From Temnopleurus reevesii (Eukaryota > Echinodermata > Echinoidea > Temnopleuroida > Temnopleuridae): 64,000 nucleotides of DNA. The DNA is taken from NCBI GenBank assembly GCA_036244855.1, contig BQKZ01000030.1, positions 96,946-160,945 of the forward strand, given 5' to 3'. The notes under the pieces are model-generated. The model did no database searches. It had not been told where the DNA came from and saw only the letters and a list, made by a program, of their open reading frames with translations. A program made the translations under genes and the position numbers. Below, in pieces: positions 45,471 to 58,610 of this stretch (position 1 is its first letter; the number at the start of each line of letters is the position of its first letter).

Positions 45471-48400
45471 TAAACAAAACTTATTACTAACATGTTCATA
45501 AAGTACAGCAAATAATTCCCCAGGTAGAAGTTCACAAAAATGTACCTTGACCTACATGCATTCACATCCTAACCTCGTCAAAATAGCCAAAGTCGTAGGC
45601 ATATTCAGTCATTATTTGATATCATAGACCATCAAATAGAACAGGATGCTGATCATGACCAACACATGAAAGGAAATTTTTAAAAAAACTAATATACCTA
45701 AAAAAATAATATTTGTTTAACAGGAGAGGAAAAATCAGAATTTGTTTTCAAATAATTAAAAATGCACAACTTTTTTAAATTACATATACTTGTCCAATTT
45801 TCTTCAAATTTATTTTTGTTCTGTTCATCAAAATTTTCATTCGCAGTATTATTATTATCATTATTATTATTATTTATTAGGCAATCTCTGCTTGTGTTAA
45901 AAAAAAAAATTATTTGGGGGTAGACTGTTCTTTTAGATTTGAATTCTAGTTCCAACTTTAAAATCATTTCAAAAAAAGGTTTGAGAATAATCCTGAAATT
46001 CCATATCAAGTGCAGTGTTTCAACTGGAAAAAAAAATCATGTGGGCCAAATTTATGTATAAATGAATTAATTGATTCTGCAAGCCCTACCCCTATTAGAA
46101 ATTTGTTCCAGAATTTAACACAATTAAAGAAAATTATATCCTGCCTTAACGAAAGAATATCTTAGGATGCTTTTCAATGAACTCATTAGACTTGGCTCTC
46201 GTTCACTTGCTTGACATTTATAAAGGAGTGCGGTGCGATAGAAAAGATAATATTTATAAACAACAGTATGTGAGCCAACAGGGGATGCATAAAGCTACTG
46301 TATACCTATACAAATCAGAGTTGGAGACGTAATATGAAATGATAAGTTGGCTTTCTCTTCGATATTTCAGGATGTCTTTGAATGAAAAAAGGATGGGTTG
46401 GTCTGGCACAACATTTTGTAAATGCTGATGATGTGACTGATAAGAATCGGTGTTCATGATGACATCAAAGTGAATATGTGGGCTAATATTATTGAGTAGA
46501 CTCCTGTAGTATGGCGTTAGTGTTTTCAATGAAATTTTGGCATGGACGTTTGATAACAAAATTTCATGCATTTTTATTGAGATTCTTTCAAAGCGATTTC
46601 TGTTTTTCTCACATAAATGTATGTAATCCCACTACCCCATCATAATCAATAAGCTGTAATTTTCTCTGGAGTTTTGTTTTAATCACTAATTTGGCGACCA
46701 TGATTTCGCTTTAAAAAATTTCACTTGATAAAATACCCATGGATTTGCGTACAATGATCTTTCAAAGGAAAAAAATGACAAGCCTATTGGCCTTTACAGT
46801 GATTCATAAAAGGGACTATTTAATCCAACTTGTCTTTCATTACAGATACAGAACATCTTCAAAAAAAATTCAGCATAATTTCATTTACATATCTCCAATA
46901 TGACCAGCACTGATCAACTCCAGAAGAAAAGAGATGGCCTCTCATGAATTCATACAGAAAATTTTCATATTCATGAATATTGGACTGTGTGACATTTTGG
47001 TACATGCAGCACACAGCGATGAAAAAGATTAGAAATCCATGCAGAGGCCTCAATCTTTCATATCAGATTACCCACTGACACAGCCTTGGCTAAATATAAC
47101 TTTTCTCAATTTTTATGAAATATGGTTGATTTGGAGCTCCTACTGGATACACATGTACAGTGTACCTCAAAAGCCTCACACAGTTTATTAACTATCTAGT
47201 TTTTATTAAAAAATTGCATTGATTCATAGGAAAATGGGATTGGACTTTATAACTATGTTTTTCTTTTGAATGAAAGAGCTCAGTGCTTTTATTTTATGGT
47301 AATGAAATGAAATCTTTAATATAGAAATATGATATTTCCAATATCAGAGACAAAATATTGGGCAGGTAAGAAATTTTTGGTAAAGATGGTGTCAGCATAG
47401 GCCTGCAAATTGATCCAGGTACATTGTTCATCATGATAACAATGAGTTGTCATTGGGAACCTATGAAAACAGAGTGACCCTTTCTGTGTTGCATTAATTT
47501 TGAAGGTAAAGACTACATAGATCAATCCACTAGTTTTGGCACTGCAAACAATAGAAAACACACCCTGGCTATTATGTGTACTCCCTGTATTTACACACAA
47601 ACATCACAGTGGTGAGTAGTTGTATAAAAATGCGAACAAAACCATTGAAGAGTTAAAAACCATTTGATAAACACAATATTGTCATTGATTGCTGTAAGGT
47701 GGGCTTCAAAAATCTTCTGCATTGATAATTAATTACCAATGGCGAAGATGTACCTTATAAAACGTTTCTCTATCAATTCTTGTGGATTCAGTATAAGTCA
47801 TTCAAGAGAGTAGATGGGTGCACAATAGTATTGTTGTGTTCAAAAGGATTATAGCTGACTGAAAAAAAAGTTGGTTCTCCTTATCTAGTATAAAGGGGAG
47901 AGGATAGGATTTCAAAACAGCAGGGATGGCCTTGTAGGCTTCCCAATCAGACGTACTATCAATAAGGGAGTAATAAACAAACTACCTGGATTTGTGTCTA
48001 TGCTTGCAGACTATATGGACAGGTTCACATCATTGCTACATGAATTAGTCAGGCCATCGTAATGCCAGGAAATGCACTTACAGCGGGTCTAACTCCCATA
48101 CAGGATACGTTAGGGAAAACAAAATGGACTTTATGGCTATCAGATTCGGCAAAACAAGGTGGAAAATTCCCAAATTGACAAATTTAAGAAGTAAAACAAA
48201 AGGAGAGGGTGAAGAAATTCCCCAAACTTGCCATTAAACTGTAGAGAAATGCACCTGATTTAGCACTGAATCAGTTTCACGTAAAAGTAAGCTGACCAAT
48301 CTCTAATTTTGTGCTGACAATTAAAAAAATGGTTCTTAAAATTGGGCATCCCACAGCAATTTTTGCGCCCTTTATACCTATTACTTTAATGCCCTCTTCG

Positions 48401-49296
48401 TAACTCTGACCTACAGTCTAAAGCCCCCCTCCCCCCCTATCTCCCGACATGGTTCAAAAGTCCTACATTATAAAGAGCACAATGAAACTGAATTAATAGG
48501 GAAATATCATTGAGGGGAGAAGACGGGCTATGGGGTACAGCAGATATCATTCTGAATCAGATTTTTTCGCACACACAAATTTGACCTGTGGGGGTCATAC
48601 TACATGTGTGTGTTGATAAGTCAACGACCTAATGAATGACCAAGCACATTTTATGATATGAAGCGATATTATGCGTAGTAAGCAGGTGTATTACATGTAG
48701 GTCAATAGATCTATCTTATCAGTTGGTTTCATTGTTTTATAAACAAACTTTTGATATCACTCTAATACCCATATTTCCTCGACCCTGTGACATAAGGATA
48801 TATAACTCATAAATCATCACTTTGCTGACATCACAATTACCTGTCATAAAAATATCAACCTGACCAAATAATTACAACAATAAGATAAAGAATTTAAATA
48901 CCAACAAAGAAAAAGATAACCTTTTTTCAGAGAACATATTTCAGGGTTAAGGCAACTCTCAGTATACATATATGACAAGTTTTAATACACATAGGTCTGT
49001 CAACATTTTCACTTCCAAACATTTTGCGCAAGTGGTCACAGCAACACATTGAAAGTCAAGTTGGTGCAGTTTTCAGTCACTGTCCTAAATTGGAAGTCCC
49101 AATTAGCACGTCAAGACTGGTACAAAATATAGGGACAATCCAGACAAAATTGGGACACTGAACAGGTTTGGTTAGGCTTCATGTATACATTCAAATTAAG
49201 AAAGATGCTTTCACCTAGAAACAGGTTCTCTTTAAAATGTTATCCTTTCTTTTTTATATTACCATCTAAATCTATATTGTGTCGTTCCTTTAGATA
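45471..49296. other. AT-rich intergenic sequence
   Basis: No supported gene. Open frames of 94-105 codons on the minus strand (46254-46571, 47316-47600) lack conserved features and splice context. Confidence 0.4.
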
Positions 49297-49415
49297 CAGT
49301 ATGGACAGAAATAAACTTTACTGTTTCCCACTATGTCTGACCAAAGCCTATGCAAAACACATGCATTTTTGTGGGCCTTGGTAGGACCCTGGGAAGTTTA
49401 TTTCTGTCCATACTG
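49297..49415. mobile_element. MITE family F, complete copy (119 bp)
   Basis: Ends CAGTATGGACAGAAATAAAC and GTTTATTTCTGTCCATACTG are perfect inverses, flanked by TA on both sides. The inside carries CCACTATGTCTGACCAAAGCC, shared with 32881-32965. Tc1/mariner-type ends. Confidence 0.85.
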
Positions 49416-50250
49416 TAGATAGTTTGACGTGATGTCATTTGTCCGTCATGTTGGAGGACTAACGGCCCACGTGCATTTGCCTAAGAAAATGTTCCCGGTC
49501 ACAAGTCTATCTTTGAATTGTCTGAGAGTGTACAGCACTACAGCATTTGTAATTTCACGATGAACATAAACATTCAATTATGACTTCTTGTAGACTTTCT
49601 ACCACAATTAATCACATGATTACTTCCACATATATACATTGACATATAATTGAGTTGGTATATAAAGGCAATGTGGCAATTAAGAATGGACTTGTATTGT
49701 GCATATCACACAAAGGTTTAAAGTCAAGAAAAAAAAAGAAAAAAAAGACTCACACAACATAGAGAAAGACCCATATATGGACAAAAAGGGCAGTATAAAA
49801 TGTTCGTTCAGAGCAGAAAATATGTAGAAATTGAAAATGACCAAAGGATACTTCTTGCTCTACTGATATTTTCACATCGTTCTGCATTTCCATGAAACTG
49901 CGAGAACCTTGCGTATACAGAAGATTGAAATTTGTTTCCTGAGAGTGAATAGTTTTGAAGCCGTGTGCTGGCCTGAAAATATGTGAGAACTAGAGCATCT
50001 TTATAGAAAGAGTTGAGCCATGTCATAATTTGAACAAGTTTATGTTCAAAACTAGAATCATTTGTGACACAACTCTTAGTATAAAGGGACTCTCGTTAGC
50101 AATATGTAAGTAGATAGTGGCACCTGCAGAGGGCTGATGCAACATTGACTCTGTGTTAAAATCTGAAGTGTAAATGCACTTCTGGCATAGAGCAATCATT
50201 ATGGATAGAGAAACAAAGTGCTGATGTCATATTCATCCATCATCCAAGGA

Positions 50251-50375
50251 ATGCTGGTTCTAAGCAACAAAGACCATACATGTACATACGGTATAACCTG
50301 AAATCATGTGAACGGACACAAGAAATTGAACTCAAAGTTGAGTTATCTTTGTTTGATTGTTAAGAACCAGGAATC
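50251..50375. repeat. Inverted repeat just downstream of the F-box gene stop
   Basis: CTGGTTCTAAGCAACAAAG and CTTTGTTTGATTGTTAAGAACCAG are imperfect inverses about 75 bases apart. On the minus strand they lie in the first 200 bases of the presumed F-box mRNA 3'UTR. It may be a small MITE. Confidence 0.5.
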
Positions 50376-50434
50376 CTAGAAACCATAGGAATATGACATC
50401 GCACTTAGATACTCTAGATCTTGCTATGGTACCT

Positions 50435-53179
50435 TTATGGATTGAGGACATCCTTGTGAGGGCACAGATGCCACATGTTACAGCTCCACTGCCTAGGGAT
50501 ACTCCTCTTCATCACCTTTGATGTTGTCCAGTTGTTGTTATGTAGGCCTTCAACGCATCCAGGAGCATTCTTGTTGGTCTTATGGCAGCATGTCCAGAGG
50601 TGTCGTCCAGCACCAGTGCCATAGTAGTATTTGGGATGCCAGTAGCACAGCGAGACATCGCCTCGTCGGTCCCTCACCTTGCCGCACTGCATACAGGGGT
50701 CGTTCCTGTAAGAGTCGGATTCCACCCACTTGGAGTCCAATCCGACCACGTTGAACCGCTTGATGAGCCATGCAAAGTTCCTACAGGTGGCTTTCAGCTG
50801 GGCAAGATCACGCGTGTTAAGCTCCCGGAAGATCTTCAGAACGATCTCCACCGGCAACGTGGCAAACCGATCCTCGCTGTTCCAGGACGAATCCTCGGCT
50901 TCACAATCAGAATCTTCAAAGTCACTTTCGTTCGGCTCACTGATGATCAGGTGACTTTGGCAAATGAGATATTTGAGAATGCCAACCCTCGCTGGGTTCA
51001 TCACTCTTCGATGTTTGCGCTCATTTGTTTGGTCCTTGTCAGACTTCCTGCGAACTTTCAACTTCACAATTTTATGATTTTTCACTTTGTCAGCTTCATG
51101 GAGTTTCTCAACGTGATCTACATCAACTTCAAGCTTTGAGTCAACTGAATGATCAGGGTTCATTTTGACATCGGAATCCAACTGAACGTCCTGCTTTACG
51201 GCTTCATCCTCAGGGAGAGGAAGACATGGTTCAGATATTGACTGGGTATCCTGACTTTCAATAACAATGACATGTGAGATGCAAGAAGAATTCTCAGTCT
51301 CAACTGCAGGGGGCTGGCTATCTCCATCAACGGTTGCAGCTTAGCAGCAGCTTGCACCGAGGCCAAGTCGTTCCTCTGAAAGCGATACAGACAAGTCCGA
51401 TTCATTGCCATCTGTTTGGTCACTTTTGACAATTGCACATGCACCGAGTAAAGAATTATCCTCGACCTGCAAAGTAGATTCAGAACACGGACAGTCCAGT
51501 GCTTCTTCACGCAGCAATGGATCTGGGATTTCTACACTTTTTGTTTCCTCAGATGTAATATTGCATTCATCTTCCAGACACATAGGGATAAAACACGTGG
51601 CAACACATAGGGAGTCCTCATTTTGGCAATTCTGTTGTGCTCCCTTCATGGTGTCTCCAGATTCACATTGATCTTCTTCTATGACACTATGAGAAGAGCT
51701 AAGTCTCGATTCACAAACTGAAACATCATCACCTATTCCACTATCCCGACAAGACGCTCGTTTAGCTTTGGCAGGAGATATTGCCAAGGTGCCATCCAAG
51801 GGTGCATTGTCTTTTAATCTTTCATTCAGATCCCTGCCAATTACATCAGAGCCATGCTGCGATTCTTTCACATCACTGTCTATTAATGGTAACCTGGCAT
51901 CGTTAGTAGTTGATGAAACATGACAAAAAGCTGAAGTGTCCTCGAACTTCATGGATTCTTGGGGATCAAGACGGCAAGCTCCAGAGACAACCATCATGTT
52001 CTCATCACAGGAAACTGTCACACTGTCCAATAGACCAGTACGATCACACTCATCACTTAAATTAGGATTTCTAAGTCTTTGTAGTATTTCACTTTCACTT
52101 GGTTTTGCAGCTTCAGGAGGCCCAGCATCCACCTTGTTTTCCTGCAGTTGACTCACGGTACTATTTGTGCTTTGCGTTAGAATTGCAGATTCAGATTTGC
52201 TTGTAATTTTCCTCTTTGAACTTACACTAAGCCCGGTGATTCTACTGACCCTGTCATCCTCTTTCTTCTCGTTAATATCAGACACTCCTGCATGCTGCTC
52301 TGCTCGGTTGTTCAATCTTCCTGCAACAGAGACAGAGCTGGAAGAAGCATCGGATGATTCCTTGTCATTATGCACATCACATGACGCTTTTGGTTTTGAT
52401 CCTTCATCTTTGGATTTTCTCCTTTTCTCACATCCAGTAAACAAGAGCCAAGCCTTCGACACATAACTATTTTGGTCCAACTGACTTCCCTCTTCAGCAG
52501 GTTGGCTGTCCTTTGAAGCAGCGTCACTGGATGTTGCGGTATTATCAAGGCACTTTTCTTCATTTTTTCGCTGTTGATCCCTGGCAGATTGCACCTTAGC
52601 CCACTTTCCTTTCCCATCTTGTTTACCTGGGCAAGTAGGATCTACGGATATCTTTGGCTTTACAGACACTTGAGGATTTCTTTGGCTGTTTGCTTGGTTG
52701 AGCCGGTTGGCGGCTCTGGTGTTCTGGACAATGACGCTTTGGGCTCTGGGACGTGGCAATGTTGGCGGTGGTGCAGGTTTGCTGCGTCTGACCCTGATGT
52801 CCCCATGAGCACTGCCCCTTCGCCTGGTGTTGATGATGGCATCACCTCTAGCAGTCTTGCAGAACTCCTCATGCATGCTCAGAAGGACAGCAAACCTTGA
52901 TCTAGGGCATCCCTTCTGAAGGACAACCCTGCAGGATTCCAAGTCTTTCAAGAACCCTAGACTCTCACACCAACAGTTCCCCTCGGCGGCTTGCCCACAG
53001 ATACAGATACCCAGATTGACTTCATCAGACGGGTGAGGGTATCCCGTCTGAACGGCCCTGCTGTACATCTCAGGCTTCGACGCTGATCCTGCACTGGCCA
53101 TTCTACCACCGCCTGTCCTACATTGGTGACCTGAAGTCGATGGCTGCTGACCACCTTCCGGAAACACCACAAGTGTCAT
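50435..53179 (-). CDS. F-box protein, FBXO34/FBXO46-like, single large coding exon with in-frame stop
   Basis: From ATG at 53179 (AAG before it) one frame runs 612 codons to TAA at 51341-51343, then continues in the same frame for 301 codons to TAA at 50435-50437. The N-terminal part has a Cys-rich stretch (LGICICGQAAEGNCWCES) and a long Ser/Glu/Lys-rich, probably disordered region. After the stop come a basic stretch, an F-box (LPVEIVLKIFRELNTRDLAQ, about residue 775 on) and a Cys/His module (DPCMQC, RGDVSLCYWHPK, WTCCH, PGCVEGLHNNNW) characteristic of the C-terminus of vertebrate FBXO34/FBXO46. F-box proteins recruit substrates to SKP1-CUL1 ubiquitin ligases; the substrate is unknown. The stop may be an assembly error, a null allele, part of a small unrecognised intron, or readthrough. 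Confidence 0.8.
51341..51343 (-). other. In-frame TAA inside the F-box gene
   Basis: Codon 613 of the frame (context TGC-TGC-TAA-GCT-GCA). Sequence on both sides is coding-like and in the same frame, so this is a substitution-type change and not an indel. The next ATG in frame is at 51161-51163, 53 residues after the first post-stop codon. A start there would give an F-box-only product. Confidence 0.85.
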
Positions 53180-53288
53180 CTTGTCTTTGAAGTCTCTCCT
53201 TTCCAAGGCACTTTGGTCAGAAAAGCATCATCTATAATCTGCTTCTCTCCTCTCAATCGCAATAAGAACTAGACATCAGCTTTAGAAT

Positions 53289-53290
53289 CT
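53289..53290 (-). other. Splice acceptor before the F-box coding exon
   Basis: On the minus strand TTTTGTTTCTTGCAG precedes ATTCTAAAG at 53288, about 110 bases upstream of the ATG. A 5'UTR exon and promoter should therefore lie at higher coordinates, possibly beyond or in the N gap. Confidence 0.55.
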
Positions 53291-53372
53291 GCAAGAAACA
53301 AAACAGAGGAAAAAATGTAAGGCAACTAATATCTTCAGGGATTACCTTACACTTCTATCAATATCATAATAG

Positions 53373-53557
53373 AGGATGTTGCTAGAAAGTTGTGACTGAG
53401 TGTAAATAACTTGCAAATCATTTATAAATTGAAACATGCATTTTTATTCATGCACGGTCCGCACTCTGTACAAGATGCCCAAGAAACAACGAATATTATT
53501 GGGGCATGCTGATCAACTGCAACTTGCAGTAGATTGCAACTTTCTAGCAACACCCGA
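53373..53557. mobile_element. MITE family B, copy 5
   Basis: GGATGTTGCTAGAAAGTTG and GCAACTTTCTAGCAACACCC are inverse ends, with family interior GATCAACTGCAACTTGC. It lies in the presumed first intron of the F-box gene. Confidence 0.7.
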
Positions 53558-55181
53558 TAGCAAAAGATAATACATACAAATTACAAGAAAACTTCTTGAG
53601 CATAAATGAGGTTATGCTCTCTGAACCTTTCTTGGGAAATGATAAAGCACATGGAGTTTCCTTTACACAGACAGTTAGTCACGTGTCAACTCATTGTCAC
53701 CAATATGGATTGTGGGTTCATGCAAATTGATATGAAAAATGATGATCACGCTCCAAAAATAAAATTCCAGCTTATATTGACGTCTATTTAAAGGCGAGTG
53801 AGCCCAAACATGGGGGAACTCCTAAATAAGGCATATCCTGCTCTGGGGGTAGACTCAGAAAAAAATGAATAATTCCAGTAATGAAGTTTGGGATAGGAGG
53901 GGGAGGGAGCTGCAGACTTATAGCCTTGGAAGAAGGATCCGAGATAAAGCTACCCCTAAATCTGTCTGGGAATTTCAGTCAAAGGAAATGGTTTTAGTAA
54001 AAACTAAACTTGTGCAAAAACATAAGAGTGAAATTTTGTTCATAACAGAGTCATTCTTTTGAGGCACACAATCTTAAATTGTATCCAAAAGGGTAAACGA
54101 TAAATTGTGGATGGAAAATAGCAATTGTTCTCAATCTTTGTGGAATGAATATCTTTTCAGAAGACACAATTTAATCATTAAGTCAAAACATCTTAATAAT
54201 TCATCAACCATGATGCTTGTATTTCACTGCAGTCAATTTATATTTCTATCTGACTTTTAAGGCCCCAAATACACATTGATCAAGTGCTCAAGGGGCACAG
54301 ACAAAATATTCACAAATATCTTGTAAACCTCCACCGAAAATATAGGGTAATAATACTTTTCAAGCAGAAATCATGAAAACAGAAATGCAACCAAAATACA
54401 GTTTAGAGCGCAGACATGAACATGTTAACTTGGCTCACTACTTTGTGTAGGGGAATGTGTCGAGCTCACGTACACTGTAAATTAGACAGCATTCTTTATA
54501 ATAATCTGACCTATGAAGTCTTAAATTAATGTCTAATTTCACAGCCATGCAACATTCTAGATTGTAGAAAGGGCAAAAGATAAATTAGGCCAATAGGGAA
54601 TGGGAGAGGTAGGGGAGAGGTAGGGGAGAGAGAAAAGAAGAAAAAGGTTAAGAGAAAGTTAACACCATTGTGTAATTTATATCTAGGGTAAAGATTTGTT
54701 CCCCTAATTTTTATTTCAATTATTATTTGAGAGTAAAATCATTGCTAATTTTGTTTTATACACCTTTCTCAAAAATGAAATCATGTTAAGTCATATCATG
54801 TTTTCTTTGTTTGTTTTTACCAATCCTGTATAAAACATGTCCGTATTTTTCTAAAAATGCCATAATTCTTAATATGCAAAATGAACACAGATATATTGAA
54901 TTATGTAACAGTTGAAAATCTAATTATGTAATAGTGCTGGGCACAATCATTGTGAAAAAAAAAATCCTCCTGAATAGATTCCTAAAGATAAACATATGGC
55001 ATATGAGACATTGTTGGAAAAGTACATACTGTAAATGAAAAGCAATTTTCTTGAAATTTATTATCAACAAAATAACAGCTGCCATGTATGAAAATGAAAT
55101 AGATTTTCATCAAAAGCAGGTGTTGAACAAAATGCAAGTACACGGTGTCTATGGGGTATGAAACCATGCACTGAACACATG

Positions 55182-55445
55182 AAATCAAAACTGTAGCAAA
55201 CATGCATTCAATCAAAACTACAGCAAATATGCATTCAATTTTTTTTAAACTGCAGCAACTGTGTGTTAAATAAAAAATGTTGCAAATGTGTGTTTAATAT
55301 TAAAGAAAAAATGAAGCAAATCTGTATTCAATAAAAACTGGAACATATTGTGTATACATATTCAATGAAAAGTGCAGCATGTGCCCAAAATTCAATCAAA
55401 CCAATATTATCCATAATCAATCAAAAATGTAGAAAATATGTATTC
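55182..55445. repeat. Degenerate minisatellite, about 27-34-bp unit
   Basis: About nine diverged copies of a unit like AATCAAAACTGCAGCAAATA + TGCATTC follow each other, for example at 55184, 55210, 55238, 55267 and 55418. Heavy divergence between units shows an old array. Confidence 0.7.
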
Positions 55446-57243
55446 TTGTGTTATGATGTGTATACATACAAAGATCTACGTAATTTGATTTAAAATGCTT
55501 ATCAAAGTAGCTGCTAAAATAGCAAACAAAAAAATTAATACTAGAAAAATACAAATCAATTTTGACAATACTGTAGTATACATTCTGCATGATATTATTG
55601 GTTATTCTTAGAAGTATACTTGGACTTGGAGCATGATAATGTGAACAAGAAACAACTTGTCAACATACATGTATATGCCTTATCAGTAAAAATACAGGTA
55701 ACTCTGGATCAGTGGAATCTCTTGAGACCATATACGTTATTTTGACCTAGGAGAAATTTGACTAAGAAGCGGTATTAGTTTTACATGATTTGTTTCATAT
55801 AATTACATTGACTTAGGCAATAATTTGACTCGGACAAGTTCGAGAGAGCACTGACACTTTAGCAACTATCCTTTATCCGGAATTTTTTTTTTTAACTTGT
55901 TATTATTCCTTTTATGGTATGCTTTGTAAAACCATTCTAGTCCTCTGGGCCTTCAAGTCAGAAGCTTACTGGTACAGTTAAGAAAAATTTAAAAATTAAA
56001 ATATGAACAGATTGTAACCAGATCAATTGACACCCTAGAAATGTTTGCATTTGCAAACAAGACTGTATCCCTGAGGCTATATCCAGGGTAATAATAATAC
56101 AAAAAATTTCATGGGCACTTGATAGTCTACATAGTCATATAGATTATAATGATGAAGACTAATTTACATTTCCCAGCATATACAAATTTCCCTAATAAGA
56201 AAAAAAATAATTTGCCAATTACTAGTAACATGATCCTTTATTTATTCAAGCTTTTACAATTTCAACCTTACCAGAAAATACAATAGAAAAATAAATCCAG
56301 TATTCACAAATCGATTCAGAAACAGTATCCACAAAAGAACTCAAACAATTGTCCAAAAGAATTCCAATTCAGTAAATCTCTGTAACAATTGCACCCAAGT
56401 CCATGAACTTCACTCCTCAATAGTAAAGACAAATCTCCTTTTTAATAGTTATAAGCAACAGTGCATGTTCTGTATACAATCAGCGTATAGTCTGCCCTCT
56501 CCACAAATATCCACATTTATATGCCACGGTATGCAACGCTGTAATGACAAGACAGGGGAAGTTTCACAGGGAATCTACGACGTGAGGGAAACAAGCGTCC
56601 AGCCTCAGCGCTGACTAAGGATCGAGAGTGCGCCAGTTCCTCTTTTTGAATAAACCAACGTACATGAGCATGACTCCAGTGCACGAATGACTAACATAGC
56701 TATATTTTGCTGCAACATACAAGTAGTGTACACAAATTGTTCCCAATTCCAAGCATTCATAAGCACGAGAGAGAGATCAGTACACAAAACAGGCTCAGTG
56801 CAAACACATTGAATAGCACACCCATTGAACTAATACATTCTTGCCTGTGCAAACATCGTCTGCTAATTTAGATACACATGTTGAACTCGGAGGCACAACA
56901 AGTTCAAGTTCACAGCATGTCTGCTTTTGCGGCAAAACAAAAACCTTGAATATAACATCTTCTTTTGTCAGAATCACAAAATGGTTTGGGCATAGGCCTA
57001 CATGTAATAAGTTTTATTGTACTGAATGAATACCTTTATTGCTATGAAAATGCTGAAAAATTAAGATAAAAAAGTCAAGTAAGAAATAAATATCAAAGAA
57101 TTCTGAATTATTAGAACTCCATATCCCCTCATGAAAAAAAAATTAACCCCGATTTTGAAAGTGCAAGATTGTTTATACTTTTCATTGGATGAATGTGAAA
57201 GATTGTTGTTCTTTAAGATTTACCAAAACTACATGATATTTAT

Positions 57244-57362
57244 ATAATATTGGATGGCAATAAATGGAATACCAGGGAATATTGCAAGAGTTAGGGCAAT
57301 ATTGGCCCTAACGAGTGCAATATTCCCGGTATTTCATGAAATGAAGCCATCCAATATAATTA
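57244..57362. repeat. 119-bp palindrome (ATATTGGATGGC arms)
   Basis: ATAATATTGGATGGC, ATACCAGGGAATATTGCA and GTTAGGGC on the left pair with GCCCTAAC, TGCAATATTCCCGGTAT and GCCATCCAATATAAT on the right. MITE or hairpin-forming element. Confidence 0.75.
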
Positions 57363-57646
57363 TTATTATCTTTACATATACCAGAAGGCTGGTCACTGCT
57401 TTGCGCAAGCGTAAAATTGAAGCCGTACAATATGGCTTAATATTGTACAGCTTAAAACTCCCATATAGATAATAATTATTAATATTGTACAAAAGATATT
57501 CAATATGTATTTGGTTAATCACATATTCAAGACCTGTATTTGAACAAGCTGAACTCTGAATGAACTCTGGTAATTAACAATGATTAAAGGAAGTTCTCAA
57601 AATTCTAACATGTGTCATGTTAAAGTCAATTAGACCCTGTTCACAT

Positions 57647-57678
57647 CTATTTTGTTCAAAGAAGTTTGAACAAAATAG
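57647..57678. repeat. Perfect 14-bp stem with 4-base loop
   Basis: CTATTTTGTTCAAA-GAAG-TTTGAACAAAATAG. It is isolated, with no T-run following that would suggest a terminator. Confidence 0.7.
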
Positions 57679-58610
57679 TTAATAAGGCCCATGTAGTGGA
57701 TTTCAAGTCCACCTCATGTGAAGTGATTCGGACGAAGGATTCAGTGGGGTCTCTATGTTTATTGGGATGATTGGGATTTATGAACTACAATAGAAAATAT
57801 CCTAAGCATATTTATAACCCTCTTTTGCAAACTAAGCCAGGTTCGTATGTACATGTAGGACCTATGTTTGTTTGCTGGTTTGTCTGTCTTTTCATTAAAG
57901 GACAAATTCACCCAGACATTGATGCACTCTCAGTGGATGAAGACAAATACAATGAACAAACTGTGAAAATGTGTGCAAAATCCATTCAAAAGTTATGAAT
58001 TTTCAAAGTTTTTATTCAAACCCCTCATGGGCTCCTTAAATCGGCAACGTACAGGCACAAAATGGCTGCCAACATGGAGAACTTACTAATTCATTCTTTT
58101 TCATTTCACTTCATTCAATTCCACTTCCAACATGATTATGAAAAAATTACAACAATATTAAACAATATAATTTCTAACTCAGCAATAACAGATAAATTGA
58201 TTTAACAATGAATTCATGCATTAGTCATGGAGAGGATTGGTTTATAATAACTTTACCAAAGAGATTCTCCTTGATTTCACTTATAAATATAAATACAGTG
58301 TACCTCACAAACTTAAAGGTATAGATTCGTAATGACCCAGGATGCAGAAATTGATGTTAAATGAGCTGATGTATTCGCAAGTTGCTTAAATACAGGCCTA
58401 TATATATCTATGTAGGATATTAGAAGTACGTTTATGCTTGTATTCTATGTATTTTACGTCGAACGGGTCAATACGCCATCGTTCCTGGGGTGTGCTAAGT
58501 GCTTTAGCGCGGGAGAGTGTCGGCCTGAAATTGGCAGTGCGATCGGTGGTATTGTCTGCGGTGTGTGGGTTCGCGTTCATTTTGTACGTGAAGCATGTTC
58601 TGTGAGGAAG

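Larger units (their letters stand above)
53558..58610. other. AT-rich noncoding sequence upstream of the F-box coding exon
   Basis: No coding exon recognised on either strand. Holds a purine tract with GGGAGAGGTAG repeats (about 54597-54640), a degenerate minisatellite and two hairpins, listed separately. 58430-58610 is somewhat GC-rich and runs into the N gap. Confidence 0.4.

Noticed and set aside
50518..53172. Several 60-185-codon frames on both strands within the F-box exon
   Set aside because: Shadows of the real minus-strand frame.
55182..55445. CRISPR-like array
   Set aside because: Units are diverged tandem copies without unique spacers, in an animal genome.
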